This document shows, piece after piece, positions 8,344-17,537 of a stretch of DNA of 64,000 nt. Position 1 is the first letter of the stretch. Each line of letters begins with the position of its first letter. A model generated the notes under the pieces. The model saw nothing but the letters and a program-made list of their open reading frames with translations, was not told the DNA's origin and searched no databases. This stretch comes from Paracoccus onubensis (GTDB lineage: Bacteria > Pseudomonadota > Alphaproteobacteria > Rhodobacterales > Rhodobacteraceae): positions 186,001 to 250,000 of the forward strand of contig NZ_QZCG01000001.1 in the NCBI RefSeq assembly GCF_003591515.1. The letters run 5' to 3'. A program made the position numbers and the translations under genes.

Positions 8344-9324
8344 ATGTTCAGTCCCGACAAATATCTTGGTGCCGCGGTTTTCGTTGCGCTGGCCTTCGGC
8401 TCTGCGGCGAATGCGCAGGATTGCCCCGATCACGGGGAACTCGACCCGATCTACTGCGATTCCGACGGCGATCTGGTGGCGGATGCCCCGACCGACGAAA
8501 GCGAACTGGTCGATCCCGATACGCTGGTCTTTGCCTATACGCCGGTCGAGGATCCGGCGGTCTATGAGGATATCTGGGATCCGTTCATCGAGCATCTTTC
8601 CGAGGTGACCGGCAAGAAGGTGCAGTTCTTTGCCGTGCAGTCCAACTCGGCCGAGGTCGAGGCGATGCGCTCGGGCCGCCTGCATATCGCCGGTTTTTCC
8701 ACTGGCCCGACGCCCTTTGCCGTCAATCTGGCCGGTGCGGTGCCTTTCGCATTGATGGGTTCGGATGACGGCCGTTTCGGCTATACCCTGCAGGTCTTTA
8801 CGCAGGCCGACAGCGATATCCAGGAAATGTCCGATCTGGCGGGAAAGCGGGTCGCGCATACCTCGCCGACCTCGAATTCCGGCAACCAGGCGCCGCGGGC
8901 GCTGTTCCCCGCGCTTGGCGTTGTTCCGGATGAGGATTACGAAGTGACCTATTCGGGTTCGCATGACCAGTCCATGCTGGGCGTTGTCGCGGGCGATTAC
9001 GATGCGGCACCCGTCGCGTCCGAGGTCGTCGATCGGATGGCCGAGCGCGGGCTTTACGATCCCGCCGATGTCCGCGTCATCTGGGAAAGCGAACCTTTCC
9101 CGACGACCTCTTATACCTATGCCCATAATCTGGCGCCGGAATTGAAGGAGAAGATCGAAGAGGCATTCTTCAGCTTCGATTTCGCCGGCACCGCCCTGGG
9201 TGAGGAATTCGAGGGGGTCAGCAAGTTCATCCCCATCACCTATAACGACCAATGGGCGGTGATCCGCGAGATTCAGCAGGCTAACGGCGTTTCCTACACG
9301 CCCGAAGACCTTGCCGCCGAATAA
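8344..9324 (+). CDS. phnD: Phosphonate/phosphite-type ABC transporter substrate-binding protein (PhnD-like)
   Basis: A 326-residue periplasmic binding protein of the PhnD/PtxB family. The start is the ATG behind GAGGAGG; the frame stays open 66 bases further upstream but without a better site. The signal peptide covers about residues 1-22 (KYLGAAVFVALAFGSAANAQ). Family features include FAYTPVEDPAVYEDIWDPF, SAEVEAMRSGRLHIAGFSTG and HTSPTSNSGNQAP, the Ser/Thr-rich phosphonate-binding loop. An unusual acidic insert with two Cys follows the signal peptide (DCPDHGELDPIYCDSDGD). First gene of phnD-C-E-E, followed by a hairpin before phnC. Phosphonate, phosphite or a phosphate ester could be the ligand; no C-P lyase genes are in the window. 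Confidence 0.92.
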   Translation: MFSPDKYLGAAVFVALAFGSAANAQDCPDHGELDPIYCDSDGDLVADAPTDESELVDPDTLVFAYTPVEDPAVYEDIWDPFIEHLSEVTGKKVQFFAVQSNSAEVEAMRSGRLHIAGFSTGPTPFAVNLAGAVPFALMGSDDGRFGYTLQVFTQADSDIQEMSDLAGKRVAHTSPTSNSGNQAPRALFPALGVVPDEDYEVTYSGSHDQSMLGVVAGDYDAAPVASEVVDRMAERGLYDPADVRVIWESEPFPTTSYTYAHNLAPELKEKIEEAFFSFDFAGTALGEEFEGVSKFIPITYNDQWAVIREIQQANGVSYTPEDLAAE

Positions 9325-9348
9325 GCCTGCCGTTCCGATCTTTTCCCT

Positions 9349-9367
9349 GCCCGGCTTCTGGCCGGGC
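9349..9367 (+). terminator. Intercistronic hairpin between phnD and phnC
   Basis: GCCCGGC-TTCTG-GCCGGGC forms a perfect 7-bp stem with a 5-base loop and no U-tract. Such hairpins after a binding-protein gene commonly stabilise its mRNA relative to downstream transporter genes, so attenuation or processing is more likely than full termination. Confidence 0.6.
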
Positions 9368-9384
9368 CATTCCGGAGGGCTGCC

Positions 9385-10164
9385 ATGCTCAGGATCACCG
9401 ATCTGGTCAAACGTTATGCGGGCGGTGACCCGGTTCTCAAGAATCTCGACCTGACTGTGGAAGGCGAAAGCGTCGTTTCCATCATCGGGTCTTCCGGGGC
9501 CGGTAAAAGCACGCTTTTGCGCTGTATCAACAAACTGGTCGAGCCAAGCTCGGGAAGCATTGTCCTGAACGGCATGGAACTGACCACGCTGAAAGGGCGC
9601 AAGCTGCGCGAGGCCCGCCGCAAGATCGGCATGGTGTTTCAGGGCTTCAATCTTGTCGACCGCCTGACGGTGATGGAGAATGTGCAATCCGGCAGGCTTG
9701 GCTATATCTCGACATGGTCGGCGATCAGCCGCAGATATCCGAAACAGGATATCCGCCGCGCCTATGAACTGATGGAGCGGGTCGGCATTGCCCATTATGC
9801 CGACAAGCGCGCCGACGAGCTTTCCGGTGGCGAGCGTCAGCGGGTCGGCGTGGTGCGGGCATTGATGCAGGAGCCCGAGATTCTGCTGGCGGATGAACCG
9901 ACCGCGTCGCTGGATCCGAAGACCTCGGAGCAGATCATGCAGTTGCTGCGCGATCTGGCGCGTGAATTGTCACTACCGGTGCTGATCAATATCCACAACG
10001 TGGCTGAGGCGCGGCAATATACGGACCGTATCGTCGGCATGCGCTATGGCCGGATCATCTTCGACGGCCCCCCGGCGGAACTCGATGAAACGGCGATGGA
10101 CCGGATCTATTCCGGCAGCCCCGCCGCCGACCGCGCCTCCCCACAACCGGAGCCCGTATCATGA
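9385..10164 (+). CDS. phnC: Phosphonate ABC transporter ATP-binding protein
   Basis: A 259-residue ABC ATPase of the PhnC group. Walker A is GSSGAGKSTLL near residue 37, the Q-loop is MVFQGFNLVDRLTVMENV, the signature is LSGGERQRVGVVRAL, Walker B is ILLADEPTASLDP and the switch His is in NIHNVAEAR. The GRLGYISTWSAISRRYP segment after the Q-loop is characteristic of PhnC proteins. It follows phnD by 60 bases and its last four bases overlap the first permease gene, consistent with one transcript. Confidence 0.95.
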   Translation: MLRITDLVKRYAGGDPVLKNLDLTVEGESVVSIIGSSGAGKSTLLRCINKLVEPSSGSIVLNGMELTTLKGRKLREARRKIGMVFQGFNLVDRLTVMENVQSGRLGYISTWSAISRRYPKQDIRRAYELMERVGIAHYADKRADELSGGERQRVGVVRALMQEPEILLADEPTASLDPKTSEQIMQLLRDLARELSLPVLINIHNVAEARQYTDRIVGMRYGRIIFDGPPAELDETAMDRIYSGSPAADRASPQPEPVS

Positions 10165-10952
10165 GCGCGACGCGGGACAGTTGGCGCAAACCGCCGATGA
10201 TCGCCAATCCGGTCCTGCGCTGGGTCACGATCCTTGGGATTTTCGCCTATATTCTCTGGTCCGTCGCGACGCTGCCCATCGACTGGCAGAGGGTTGCCGA
10301 GGGACTGGTGCGGGCGCAGCGGATATTCAGCGGCGCCATCCCGCCCAGCTTCGAGCGCAGCGGGCTGCTGATCGACGGGTTTCTTGAAAGCCTGAAGATC
10401 GCGATTCTGGCAACATTCGGCGGCGTGCTGCTGTCGATCCCGATCGCCTTCATGGCGGCGGGAAATATCGCCCCGCGCCCGATCTTCTATCTTGGCCGCG
10501 CGATCATCATCCTAGCCCGCAGCTTTCATCCGGTCATCGTCGCCATCATTTTCGTCAAGGCCGTGGGTTTCGGCCCGCTGGCCGGTGTTCTGACATTGAT
10601 CATCTATTCCATCGGTTTTGTCGCGAAGATGCTGGCCGAGCGGATCGAAGAGATCGATTTCGGTCAGGTAGAGGCAATGCGCGCCGCCGGGGCGTCGTTC
10701 CTGCCGACCCTGTTCTACGCCATCTTTCCACAGATCCTGCCGCGCCAGATCGGGCTGACGATCTACCAGCTTGACAGCAACCTGCGTGCCTCGGCCGTTG
10801 TCGGCATCGTGGGGGCAGGGGGGATCGGCGCCACTCTGGCCAATGCCTTCGGGCGCTATGATTACGATTTCGCGCTGGCCATCACCATGGTCATCATCGG
10901 CGTGATCCTTATCAGCGAGGCCGTCAGCGGCCAGATCAGGAAACGGATATGA
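10161..10952 (+). CDS. phnE: Phosphonate ABC transporter permease 1
   Basis: A 263-residue inner-membrane permease with about six transmembrane segments beginning near residue 17 (VTILGIFAYILWSVATLPI). The EAA coupling loop is around VEAMRAAGASFLPTLFYAIFP, and VGIVGAGGIGATLANAF is the PhnE-type ending. Two consecutive, related permease genes are typical of PhnE1/PhnE2 systems, in which they probably form a heterodimer. Four-base overlaps join it to both neighbours. Confidence 0.94.
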   Translation: MSATRDSWRKPPMIANPVLRWVTILGIFAYILWSVATLPIDWQRVAEGLVRAQRIFSGAIPPSFERSGLLIDGFLESLKIAILATFGGVLLSIPIAFMAAGNIAPRPIFYLGRAIIILARSFHPVIVAIIFVKAVGFGPLAGVLTLIIYSIGFVAKMLAERIEEIDFGQVEAMRAAGASFLPTLFYAIFPQILPRQIGLTIYQLDSNLRASAVVGIVGAGGIGATLANAFGRYDYDFALAITMVIIGVILISEAVSGQIRKRI

Positions 10953-11752
10953 GCTTGCCGGATATGGACCGCGACGACTGGAGCCGCTTTACCACGCGTC
11001 AGCGGCTGACGCGCTATGGCAGCCTGATCGTCACATTGCTGGTCATCGCCTGGTCGGTGAGCAGTATCGATGTCATCTGGGCCTGGGTATGGGATGCGCC
11101 CAGCCAGATGGGAGATCTGCTGGCCCGGATGTTTCCCCCCGATCCGCGCAATCTGCCGAACATCCTTCAGGTCTTGTGGGAAACCGTCAATATCGCCACG
11201 ATCGCGACGTTTTTCGCGGTGCTGATCTCGCTTCCCGTCGCTTATCTGGCGGCGCGGAATACCACACCCAACCTTGCGACGCTTTGGCTGGGCCGGTTCA
11301 TTCTGGTATCGTCACGCTCGATCAACACGATCATCTGGGCGCTGCTGTTCGTTGCCATTTTCGGCCCCGGTGTGGTGGCGGGGATCGTGGCAATCATGTT
11401 CCGTTCGGTCGGTTTCATCGGCAAATTGCTGGGCGAGGCAATCGAGGAGATCGACCGTCGCCCGGTCGAGGCGCTTGAGGCGACGGGGGCATCGCGCCTC
11501 AAGGTGATCGTCTATGCCATCGTGCCGCAGGTCATGCCGACTTTCTGGGCGGTCAGTATCCTGCGCTGGGATATCAATCTGCGCGAATCCACCGTGCTGG
11601 GTCTGGTCGGGGCGGGCGGTATCGGGATCATCCTGCAAGGTGCCATAGACACATTCAACTGGCCCGAGGTGGCGATGGTCCTGCTGGCCATCCTTGCCCT
11701 CGTCATCCTGGGAGAGATCGCCTCGGCCATGATACGCCGCCGTATCCTGTAG
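10949..11752 (+). CDS. phnE: Phosphonate ABC transporter permease 2
   Basis: A 267-residue paralogue of the preceding permease, with the same topology and the matched motifs VEALEATGASRLKVIVYAI and VLGLVGAGGIGIILQGAI. It completes the phnD-phnC-phnE1-phnE2 operon. Its stop codon lies inside a perfect 14-bp tandem duplication (11744-11771), which would repeat part of the C-terminal coding sequence after the stop and has no effect on the protein. Confidence 0.94.
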   Translation: MSLPDMDRDDWSRFTTRQRLTRYGSLIVTLLVIAWSVSSIDVIWAWVWDAPSQMGDLLARMFPPDPRNLPNILQVLWETVNIATIATFFAVLISLPVAYLAARNTTPNLATLWLGRFILVSSRSINTIIWALLFVAIFGPGVVAGIVAIMFRSVGFIGKLLGEAIEEIDRRPVEALEATGASRLKVIVYAIVPQVMPTFWAVSILRWDINLRESTVLGLVGAGGIGIILQGAIDTFNWPEVAMVLLAILALVILGEIASAMIRRRIL

Positions 11753-11771
11753 GCATCATCCTGTAGGCATC
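11744..11771. repeat. Perfect 14-bp tandem duplication across the phnE2 stop codon
   Basis: ATCCTGTAGGCATC occurs twice head to tail. The TAG in the first copy is the phnE2 stop. It looks like a recent slippage or small duplication event. Confidence 0.9.
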
Positions 11772-11881
11772 CGTCCGGGATATGAAAGACGCCATGGCGG
11801 GCCGCCGGACATGTCCACCAGCGGGACTGCCCTGCCGGAAACGGTGGGAGGTGAACCTTGAGAGCCGGGCGTATTGACGTA

Positions 11882-11963
11882 GGGACGCTGGTTATTTGCG
11901 TCCCGCGAGGGCCGGGGGCGCTGCCCCCGGACCCCCGAGGTATTTGTTCAAAGAAGAAGGGGA
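11882..11963 (+). repeat. Recurrent intergenic stem-loop element, copy B
   Basis: This is the clearest copy. Hairpin 1 is GGGACGC...GCGTCCC (9-base loop), hairpin 2 is CCGGGGGC-GCT-GCCCCCGG, and the tail is ACCCCCGAGGTATTTGTTCAAAGAAG. It is downstream of phnE2 and in phnE2 orientation. The rest of the 293-base gap before the convergent beta-propeller gene shows no gene. Confidence 0.85.
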
Positions 11964-12045
11964 AGCGAGTCCGAGCGGGCACGACACGCTCTGGATCGTG
12001 GGAGCGGGGGCAGAATAGCAGGCCGGTGGAATATTCCGTCCGGTA

Positions 12046-12699
12046 TTATTTCGCAGGGATATTCGCCTTTCCGGGGCGGCGGACAACCTTGAGCTTTCCG
12101 CCGCCGCTGCCGCAGAAGAACCGTTCATCGCCATCCGATTCCAGCCCCGAGACTCCGACACCTGCCGGCATTTCCAGCTGTTCCAGCACCTTGCCGGTCC
12201 CGGAGTCGATGCGCCGGATATCGCTTTTCCCTTCCTGCCATGTGCCATGCCATAATTCCCCGTCGACCCAGGTGACGCCGGTGACGAAGCGGTCGGATTC
12301 GATGACGCGCAGCACCGCCCCGCTATCGGGATCGACCTGATGGATTCTGCAGCCACGGTGCTGGCCGACCCAAAGCATGCCCTCGGCCCATGCCAGCCCG
12401 GAATTGCCACCTTCCGGGGCCGGGATCGTGCCCAGTACCTTGCCGTTTTGAGGATCGATCCTGCGGATGACCGGCCCGGCGATCTGATACAGATGCGTGC
12501 CGTCGAAGGCGGTTCCGGCATCCGCTGGAATTTCCAGCGCGCGCAGAACCGTTCCGCTGTTGGGATCAAGCGCGTTCAGCCGGTCGCCGCTGGCGAACCA
12601 GACCTGATGCCCGTCGAAGGTGACGCCATGCACATCTTCGACGCCATGAAAGGGACCATATTCGCGGATGATTTCAGCCATATGTTTCATGAAACCCAT
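12046..12699 (-). CDS. Small beta-propeller protein (glutaminyl-cyclotransferase/Vgb-like repeats), function unknown
   Basis: A 217-residue protein made of about five propeller-like repeats of roughly 40 residues: TFDGHQVWFASGDRLNALDPNSG, AFDGTHLYQIAGPVIRRIDP, AWAEGMLWVGQHRGCRIHQVDP, TWVDGELWHGT and so on. The recurring pattern is 'hydrophobic-W/Y...I/L-D-P-x-(S/N)-G'. There is no signal peptide, so it is probably cytosolic. I start it at the ATG at 12699 preceded by GAAAGG; the upstream regulator ends at TAG two bases before this ATG, so the two are translationally coupled. A second ATG nine bases downstream is possible. Its job is unknown; the partner gene suggests a sensory or regulatory accessory role. 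Confidence 0.75.
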   Translation of the reverse strand: MGFMKHMAEIIREYGPFHGVEDVHGVTFDGHQVWFASGDRLNALDPNSGTVLRALEIPADAGTAFDGTHLYQIAGPVIRRIDPQNGKVLGTIPAPEGGNSGLAWAEGMLWVGQHRGCRIHQVDPDSGAVLRVIESDRFVTGVTWVDGELWHGTWQEGKSDIRRIDSGTGKVLEQLEMPAGVGVSGLESDGDERFFCGSGGGKLKVVRRPGKANIPAK

Positions 12700-12700
12700 C

Positions 12701-13921
12701 CTATCCTTTCGGCAGGAGAACCGGGAGTAACAAACTTGTCGGGAAACCCGGCACGTTTCGCACGATCCAGCGGCGCGCCCTGCCATGGCCGAACCAATCG
12801 ACCCGCCCTGCCTCTTTCAGGGCCTCGAGCCCGCGCAGCACGGTCCGGGGGCTGACATCCAGAGCCAGCGCCAGCGCCGAACTCGACCAGGTCTCGCCAT
12901 CGGCAAGCAGCGCCAGCAGCGCGGCATGTTCCCCCTCGACCGGTGGGGTGAGTACGGCGATCTTCCGTGCGCCGCGGGGCTCCAGCACGAAACCCCGGCC
13001 GGTCGCCTTCACCCCGGCCAGAGGTTTTATTAGTCCGCGCAACCGCCCGATCTCGACCCGCAGCCTTGCGCGATGCGATTCGTCCACATGGCGCGCGCGA
13101 AAGGCATGTAAAAGCAGCGCCTCGCGCGAGGCGTCGCGGGGCCAGGCTTCGGCCAGTTTGCGCAGCAGGGCAAGCAGCACCGGGCGCCCGGCAAGCGGGA
13201 TCACAGTCGCGCCGCATCGCAGGACATTGCGGCAGATATCGACAAGCAGCATATCCGTGGCGATCAGGGTTTCCACCTTGGCCAGATCCAGCAGCCGGTC
13301 ACCCCCGTTTTCGATGAGTCGCGCAGCCGGGGCATCGAATGCGGCGCGCGCCTGCGCCACCTCGGCCGCCAGCGCGGAGATACCCGTTTCACGCGCGGTC
13401 TGAGCAGCCCGGTCCAAAGCCGCCCGCGCATCCCGGGCCCGGATGCGCCGCATGGCGATGCCCGCCGCAACCAGCCAATAGCCGGGACGCGACGCTGCGG
13501 GCAGGGCCTTGGTTTCCAGGGTATTGCAACGTTGTTCGGCATCATCGAGACGCCCGGTCAAAAGCAGCAGCCGGGCCTGAAGACAGGCGGCATGGGCGGC
13601 ATTCGCCCGGTCGGCATGCGCCTCCAGCACCGCCTGCGCCGTGCCAAGCGCCCGCAACGCGGTGACCAGATCGCGCGTAACCAATGCGATCTCGGCGCCG
13701 GCAAGAATGCAGCGGGCGCGGGCCACGGGTTCCCTTGCGCCAAACCCGCGCGCGGCCGCCTGCAACAATTCCCGCGCCCGCGCCAGATCGCCCAGTTGCG
13801 CCATGGCGGTGCCGCGCAGCGCCAGCGCGGGCGGGTCGTCGCGCAGGGAGATCCGCTTCAGTGCCGACAGCGCGTCACCCCCGGCCAGAGACTGCGCCGC
13901 AGAGGCAATCAGCCTGTCCAT
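12701..13921 (-). CDS. Probable transcriptional regulator: TPR-like helical region plus C-terminal winged helix
   Basis: A 406-residue Ala/Arg-rich protein. The N-terminal 200 residues show degenerate TPR-like helix pairs (GTAMAQLGDLARARELLQAA, then AACLQARLLLLTGRLDDAEQR). A middle segment (LHAFRARHVDESHRARLRVEIGRLRGLI) resembles an OmpR/SARP-type winged helix, and the C-terminus carries a clear wHTH (SSALALALDVSPRTVLRGLEAL, KEAGRVDWFGHGRARRW). I chose the ATG at 13921; the frame remains open far upstream but runs into the divergent gene's region. It is divergent from the DUF899 operon and coupled to the beta-propeller gene. Ligand and targets are unknown. Confidence 0.75.
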   Translation of the reverse strand: MDRLIASAAQSLAGGDALSALKRISLRDDPPALALRGTAMAQLGDLARARELLQAAARGFGAREPVARARCILAGAEIALVTRDLVTALRALGTAQAVLEAHADRANAAHAACLQARLLLLTGRLDDAEQRCNTLETKALPAASRPGYWLVAAGIAMRRIRARDARAALDRAAQTARETGISALAAEVAQARAAFDAPAARLIENGGDRLLDLAKVETLIATDMLLVDICRNVLRCGATVIPLAGRPVLLALLRKLAEAWPRDASREALLLHAFRARHVDESHRARLRVEIGRLRGLIKPLAGVKATGRGFVLEPRGARKIAVLTPPVEGEHAALLALLADGETWSSSALALALDVSPRTVLRGLEALKEAGRVDWFGHGRARRWIVRNVPGFPTSLLLPVLLPKG

Positions 13922-14012
13922 CGAAATCCCGTCATGCTTGTTACTCTCACCCGGTTTCCGTCCTGTCGTAGATTTACCCCGATTCAGCAGATCATCGGAT
14001 GGAGGGTGAAAA

Positions 14013-14276
14013 ATGACAACGCTTTCGACGGCAGGAACACCCGGCGCGGCAGATTGGCTGACCCTTGCGGCTATGCCGGGCTTCGCCCTCATGGCCGGGA
14101 TCACCTCGATGGATGTGAATGCGCTCTGCCTGTCTGATCCGGGCATGCTGCCGATGAATGGCATGACCACGATGTATCTGCTGATGAGCCTGTTTCACCT
14201 GCCGCCCTGGCTAAGACTGATGTCGGGCCGAAAGGGAACAGGCTGTCACGGCAACCCTACAGGAGACCGATCATGA
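14013..14276 (+). CDS. Small membrane-associated protein preceding a DUF899 gene
   Basis: An 87-residue protein starting at an ATG behind GGAGGG. It has two hydrophobic stretches (WLTLAAMPGFALMAGIT, about residues 15-31, and MTTMYLLMSLFHLPPWL, about 51-67) and many Met. Its last four bases overlap the DUF899 gene, so it is co-expressed with that protein. Function is not recognisable. The divergent TPR/winged-helix regulator may control the pair. Confidence 0.7.
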   Translation: MTTLSTAGTPGAADWLTLAAMPGFALMAGITSMDVNALCLSDPGMLPMNGMTTMYLLMSLFHLPPWLRLMSGRKGTGCHGNPTGDRS

Positions 14277-14962
14277 CACCTCCCGTCGTCTCACGCGAAG
14301 ACTGGCTGACGGCCCGCAAGGTGCTGCTGGCCAAAGAGCGCGACATGACCCATCAGCTTGACGCGTTGCGCGCCGAGCGCAGGCGGATGCCCTGGGTCCA
14401 TATCGACAAACCCTATCGTTTCGAAGGCTCCAAGGGCGAATGCGGGCTTGGCGATCTTTTCGGTGACCGCGATCAGCTTGCCATCTATCACTTCATGCTG
14501 ACGCCGGGATCGGATCATATCTGCTCTGGCTGCTGTTTCGTCGCGGATCATATCGATGCGGCCCGGCAGCATTTCGAGCAGGCGGATCTGGCCTTCGCGG
14601 CGGTTTCCCGCGCGCAGCTTCAGCAGATCGAAAAGGTCAGGCGGCGGATGGGCTGGAGCTTTCCGTGGGTTTCGTCGGGGGATGGCGATTTCAACTATGA
14701 TTTCGGCGTTTCCTTCACCAGTGCGGACCGCGCCGCCGGCAGGGCCATCTACAATTACGGCCTGGTCATTCAGAACAGCCCGGACATGTTCGGGATCAGC
14801 ATTTTCACAAAGGATCGCGAAGGGGCGATCTTTCACAGCTATTCAACCTATCATCGCGGTGTCGAGCTGGTGATGGGCGCGTTCAACTGGCTTGACCTGA
14901 CCCCAAAGGGCCGCAATGAAAACGGCACGATGAGCTGGCTGAAGCTGCATGACGAATACTGA
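14273..14962 (+). CDS. DUF899 thioredoxin-like family protein
   Basis: A 229-residue cytosolic protein of the DUF899 (AhpC/TSA-like, thioredoxin-fold) family, matched by LLAKERDMTHQLDALRAERRRMPWV at the N-terminus, YHFMLTPGSDHICSGCCF around residues 72-88 (with the Cys pair where redox members carry their active site), and GDFNYDFGVSF and YSTYHRGVELVMGAFNWLDL near the end. The biochemical role of the family is not established. It is the second gene of an operon with the small membrane protein. Confidence 0.88.
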   Translation: MTPPVVSREDWLTARKVLLAKERDMTHQLDALRAERRRMPWVHIDKPYRFEGSKGECGLGDLFGDRDQLAIYHFMLTPGSDHICSGCCFVADHIDAARQHFEQADLAFAAVSRAQLQQIEKVRRRMGWSFPWVSSGDGDFNYDFGVSFTSADRAAGRAIYNYGLVIQNSPDMFGISIFTKDREGAIFHSYSTYHRGVELVMGAFNWLDLTPKGRNENGTMSWLKLHDEY

Positions 14963-14977
14963 ACCGGATGGGCCGCG

Positions 14978-15337
14978 CTATTCCGGCAGGACCCTGTCCC
15001 GGTCCTGCCGCTGCGGGTTTTCCGATTCCTGCCTGATTTCGCTGAGCATATTGACCGCATAGGCGGCGTATCGGCCGATCCAGCGTTCGTTCAGGGCATG
15101 GATGGGCAGGGCGTCGAGATGATTCCATCTTTCGCGCCCCCGCCTTTCGACGATGAGCAATCCGGCCGTTTCCAGCACCCGCAGATGTTGCATGACCGTG
15201 CAGCGGTCCAGTTGCGGCAATGCCTCGCACAGCTCGCCGGTGGTTTTCGGCCCCGCCTTCAGCAGGTCCAGCAATTGCCGGCGTGCCCGGTGCCCCAGCG
15301 CCTTGAACAGCGCGTCATCCTGATCTTCGATTGACAT
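14978..15337 (-). CDS. ArsR-family winged-helix repressor
   Basis: A 119-residue ArsR/SmtB-type regulator (DDALFKALGHRARRQLLDLL, TTGELCEALPQLDRCTVMQHLRVLETAGLLIVERRGRERWNHL with the recognition helix RCTVMQHLRVLE). No metal-binding Cys cluster is visible, as usual for ArsR proteins paired with SRPBCC proteins. The start ATG at 15337 overlaps a TGTTATA/TATAACA palindrome, which implies autoregulation. It is divergent from the SRPBCC gene at 15387. Confidence 0.9.
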   Translation of the reverse strand: MSIEDQDDALFKALGHRARRQLLDLLKAGPKTTGELCEALPQLDRCTVMQHLRVLETAGLLIVERRGRERWNHLDALPIHALNERWIGRYAAYAVNMLSEIRQESENPQRQDRDRVLPE

Positions 15338-15358
15338 GTTATAATTATATAACATAAT
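15331..15358 (+). promoter_or_regulatory. Promoter of the SRPBCC gene with an ArsR operator in the spacer
   Basis: TTGACA at 15331-15336 and CATAAT at 15353-15358 are separated by 16 bases. A dyad with perfect 7-base arms (TGTTATA, 4-base centre, TATAACA) fills 15337-15354, exactly between the two promoter boxes, and also covers the start codon of the divergent arsR-type gene. Binding there would block both genes. Confidence 0.65.
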
Positions 15359-15386
15359 AGAGTTCAAGACAAGGAGAATCATTGCC

Positions 15387-15833
15387 ATGGAACTGAAATT
15401 CACAGTCAGCGGCCGGATATCGAAGCCGGTCGACGAGGTGTTCGAAACCGTCGTGAACCCGGACACGCTATCGAAATTCTTCACCACCGGCGGCGCGAAG
15501 GGCCGTCTGGCCACCGGCGCCGAGGTGACCTGGGATTTCCATGATTTCCCCGGAGCCTTTCCGGTACTGGTGCAAGAGGTCGTGCCCAACGAACGGATCG
15601 TCCTGCAATGGGAAGTCGAGGGCAGTCCCGACAGCTGGACCACTGTGACCATGACCTTCCAGCCGCTGGAGGACGGGCGCACATTGGTGCGGATCAGCGA
15701 ATATGGCTGGCCCGATACCGAGATCGGCCTGAAGGGTTGCCTGGGCAATTGCGAGGGCTGGACCGGTATGATTTGCGCGATGAAGGCGTGGATGGAACAC
15801 GGTATCAACCTGCGCGACGGTTTCTACAAATAG
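15387..15833 (+). CDS. SRPBCC (AHSA1/START-like) domain protein
   Basis: A 148-residue single-domain hydrophobic-ligand-binding protein. The family pattern is clear: TVSGRISKPVDEVFETVVNPDTLSKFF at the N-terminus, GAEVTWDFHDFPGAFPV, then VTMTFQPLEDGRTLVRISEYGW and the C-terminal helix GWTGMICAMKAWMEHGI. ArsR-SRPBCC pairs are widespread, but their ligands are mostly unknown. The start has a GGAG site (aaggagaatc). The gene is under the divergent ArsR operator described separately. Confidence 0.9.
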   Translation: MELKFTVSGRISKPVDEVFETVVNPDTLSKFFTTGGAKGRLATGAEVTWDFHDFPGAFPVLVQEVVPNERIVLQWEVEGSPDSWTTVTMTFQPLEDGRTLVRISEYGWPDTEIGLKGCLGNCEGWTGMICAMKAWMEHGINLRDGFYK

Positions 15834-15930
15834 CTTCGATCGCCAATCTGCCGTCCGGCCGGGAGGAAATGTTTCTGTCGAACCCGGCGGTTTCGGGGGT
15901 TTTCTACCCTATAGCGTGTCGTGCTGAATC

Positions 15931-16016
15931 GGAGACGCTGGTGACTTGCGTCCCGCGATGGCCGGGGGCGCTGCCCCCTGGACCCCCGAGGTATTTGGAC
16001 AAAGAAGAAGCAGAAG
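15931..16016 (+). repeat. Recurrent intergenic stem-loop element, copy C
   Basis: GAGACGC...GCGTCCCG, then GGGGGC-GCT-GCCCCC, then GACCCCCGAGGTATTTGGAC and AAAGAAGAAG. It lies about 98 bases after the SRPBCC gene, in its orientation, in the 298-base convergent gap before tonB. No gene is visible in the remainder of the gap. Confidence 0.85.
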
Positions 16017-16131
16017 GGGAGAAACCGGGCCGGGGAAGCCGTGGTCTGATTGAGGCCACCGCCGGGAAATCTGACGGGACGGATCAGAAGGGCCGCCCCG
16101 CGCGGCATGCGTGCGGGGCGGGTGGGGCCGG

Positions 16132-17015
16132 TTATTGGGCAATCCGGATCGGCAGCGCGAAGCTATAGGACGCGTCGGTCAACCCGGCCGGGGCAGGGGG
16201 GCAGCGACCGGCGCGCTGTGCCGCTTGCAATGCCGCCTGATCCAGTTCGGGCAGACCGGAAGACCCGGCCACGCCCTGGACCTGCACAGTGCCGCTGCGC
16301 GATACCGCCAATGCCAGCGTGACGGTGCCGCCGCTGCGGACTCCGCGCGGCAGGCGCGCCCGCCGCTGGATGCAGGCGCCGATGCTGCCGCCCCATTGCT
16401 GAAGCAGATTTGCTTCCTGCTGCTGGCTGATGCCGCTGGCCCCCTGTCCGGCTGCGCCCTGCGGGGCCTGCTGGCCCGCCGGCTGCGGGGCGGGTTGCTG
16501 CTGCGGTTCCGGCGCCTGCTGCGTCTGGCGCTGCGGTTCCGGTTCGCGGCGGGGTTCGGGCTCTGGCTGCGGCTCGGGTTCCGGCTCTGGCTCGGGCGGG
16601 CGGCGCATCGGGCGGGTCGACGCGCTGAGCGTCAGTTCCGGAGTCGATTCCACCTCGGGCGGAGTCATTTCCTCCTCCTGCGGTTCGGGAAACAACTCGC
16701 TGAAATCCTCGATCGGCTCCAGCTCCTGGATCGGCGGCAGTTCGACAGCTTCGGGCTCAGGCTCCGGCTCGGGCTCCGGTTCCGGCTCGGCCTCGGGTTC
16801 TTCGGTCTCTTCCACCGTCTGTTCGGCGGCGGGGGCCTCTGCCGGTTCCGGAGCCGGCATCAGGTCGACAAAGACCGGTTCGGGCAGACCCGGAGGGGCA
16901 GCCGCTTCGGCCTGACGGGTGATCCAGACCCCAAAGGCGATATGCGCGGCCAGAACCAGAACACCTACGGCGCCCCATAACGCGGCTTCGCGCGTGATGA
17001 CAGAGGCGCGTTCGC

Positions 17016-17019
<4 letters not shown>
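16132..17019 (-). CDS. tonB: Energy transducer TonB
   Basis: A 295-residue periplasm-spanning protein that carries the ExbBD-harvested proton-motive force to outer-membrane receptors. One N-terminal transmembrane helix (about residues 13-32, AALWGAVGVLVLAAHIAFGVWI, with the membrane His typical of TonB), then a long Pro/Glu-rich linker with (EP)n runs, and a C-terminal TonB domain (GGTVTLALAVSRSGTVQVQGV, SSGLPELDQAALQAAQRA, about 215-290). It is last in the exbB-exbD-tonB operon; its start overlaps the exbD stop. Iron or haem/cobalamin uptake is the usual role; no TonB-dependent receptor is in the window. Confidence 0.92.
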
Positions 17020-17534
<515 letters not shown>

Positions 17535-17537
17535 GGC

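Noticed and set aside
8224..9795. 523-codon minus-strand frame across phnD and part of phnC
   Set aside because: Shadow of the high-GC phnD/phnC reading frames; no family similarity.
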